Positions 4,591 through 5,357 of a DNA stretch of 5,357 nucleotides are shown in pieces; position 1 is the stretch's first letter, and the number at the start of each line of letters is the position of its first letter. Position numbers and translations under genes: made by a program. The notes beneath the pieces are model-generated. The model had not been told where the DNA came from. It made no database searches and saw nothing but the letters and a program-made list of their open reading frames with translations. The stretch comes from Chloroflexota bacterium. Its GTDB lineage: Bacteria; Chloroflexota; Ktedonobacteria; Ktedonobacterales; JACDGC01. Where the stretch lies: NCBI GenBank assembly GCA_021812265.1, contig JAKAOI010000144.1, positions 1 to 5,357 of the forward strand, in the 5' to 3' direction.

Positions 4591-5357
4591 TCAATTACAT
4601 GCTTCTACTGGAATACAGATATTTGCGCTCTGCACATCATTGATTTCTCCCTGTGAGGCTACCGGAAAAGATGGTTCCAGTTGCTGCGCTTTTGCGTCCG
4701 CCGCCAGCAGCAACCCAAATCGCAGCAGAAACATTGGGTATGCTGAAAATGAAGTTGCCGTTGATTTTGGGGGAACCATCTCAAATAAACATCCATGTAC
4801 CCCGCTTTCTGCCAATATGTATGTTAAATATTTACTCGGTGGAAATACCACATTCAGTACAGCAGTTGATTCGTTGCATCCTGCGCTTGAGCCATAAATG
4901 GTATCCCACCCACTTTCCGGTCCACCTGTATATGGCGGACCAATCATCACATGTAAAATGGAAGCAGCGGTCATTTGTACGGAAATAGTAACATGCTCGA
5001 TATCCGGCACATCTCTGGTGATAACCTGTTTCCCATCTGCAGACACAAACTGCCACACATCTGTCAAAAATATTTCAAAAATAAAATATTCATGAGAAAT
5101 ATGTGGTGGAGAAAAGCCAATTGAACCAACAGAATAGGTTATCGTGGAAAGATTCAAGACCCGGCGCATGGTCACCTGATAAGGAGTTGAAGCAACGAAG
5201 GAGCCTGCGCCATCCGGAATATGCGAGCCGGGCTGCGCAGTCATGCTCCACACCGTGCCCGGACCGATTGGCTCTGACTGCATCAGGGAAAGGATCTGAC
5301 CTTGTTTTGATGGCAGCAGATCTGATAGTGTTTCATCCATTGCAATGTAGATCGGAA
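4591..5357 (-). CDS. unrecognised protein, partial (start beyond the window edge)
   Basis: The frame is open from the window edge to a TGA at 4593-4591, at least 249 codons from the ATG at 5340. That ATG has no ribosome site and the frame stays open above it, so it is probably internal. Codon choice looks coherent and there is no good competing frame on the plus strand, which supports a real gene. I do not recognise the family. The sequence is rich in Ser, Thr, Val and Pro with alternating hydrophobic stretches (TITYSVGSIGF, 66-76; HVTISVQMTAASILHVMIG, 116-134), suggesting a beta-sandwich or similar. Cysteines stand at 155, 184, 242 and 248, counted from 5340, and would suit an exported, disulfide-bonded protein. 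The signal region, if any, is missing. The last nine bases may be sequencing adapter, so residues upstream of about 5348 should not be trusted. A gene on the same strand as rplJ but not rplA is notable. Confidence 0.55.
   Translation of the reverse strand, partial: PIYIAMDETLSDLLPSKQGQILSLMQSEPIGPGTVWSMTAQPGSHIPDGAGSFVASTPYQVTMRRVLNLSTITYSVGSIGFSPPHISHEYFIFEIFLTDVWQFVSADGKQVITRDVPDIEHVTISVQMTAASILHVMIGPPYTGGPESGWDTIYGSSAGCNESTAVLNVVFPPSKYLTYILAESGVHGCLFEMVPPKSTATSFSAYPMFLLRFGLLLAADAKAQQLEPSFPVASQGEINDVQSANICIPVEACN
5349..5357 (+). other. possible Illumina adapter remnant at the window end
   Basis: The last nine bases, AGATCGGAA, are identical to the first nine bases of the common Illumina adapter. 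On the minus strand they read TTCCGATCT, the last bases before the insert. Exact placement at the very end suggests untrimmed adapter on a contig terminus. A chance match cannot be excluded with nine bases. Confidence 0.5.

Noticed and set aside
4541..4988. Plus-strand open frames opposite the right-edge gene
   Set aside because: They are shorter, Cys- and Ser-rich without pattern, have no ribosome site, and overlap the longer minus frame.

Overview
The window carries five well-supported protein genes, one unrecognised reading frame cut by the right edge, and possibly the last codons of a gene cut by the left edge. Base composition is moderate (mid-40s to about 50% GC by eye). Shine-Dalgarno sites are strong, sigma70-type promoters are recognisable, and intrinsic terminators carry long U tracts, so this is a bacterial chromosome. 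The S51-like gene, the seven-blade propeller, the L10/L12 sequences and the L10 leader resemble what I remember from Chloroflexota and their relatives. That placement is a weak impression and not a demonstrated assignment. No mobile element, tRNA, rRNA or CRISPR array was seen.

Left part, plus strand (1-1963): an 11-C tract lies near the edge, inside a reading frame that may be the tail of an upstream gene. It is followed by a class I glutamine-amidotransferase-like / peptidase S51 protein. Five bases after its stop begins a membrane-anchored seven-bladed beta-propeller of the virginiamycin B lyase-like (NHL/Vgb) fold. The two genes look translationally coupled. The propeller lacks histidines where Vgb lyases keep their catalytic ones, so it should not be read as a resistance gene.

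Middle, plus strand (1964-3084): a 161-base spacer with two perfect palindromes, candidate promoters and a small hairpin followed by T6 precedes an aldo/keto reductase with an intact D-Y-K-H tetrad.

Right part, minus strand (3118-4460): a compact rplJ-rplL unit. It has a near-consensus promoter (TTGACA-18-TATACT), a leader of about 210 bases that looks like the L10 (rplJ) leader, a strong intrinsic terminator inside that leader, rplJ (L10), a spacer hairpin, rplL (L7/L12), and a strong final terminator facing the convergent reductase gene. rplK/rplA are not upstream and rpoB is not downstream, so the stalk genes stand alone. The leader can form two mutually exclusive helices upstream of the terminator, which fits autogenous attenuation by the L10-L12 complex.

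Far right, minus strand (4591-5357): an unrecognised, beta-rich reading frame open at the edge. The last nine bases of the window equal the start of the common Illumina adapter, so the window may be a whole contig whose end holds sequencing artefact.
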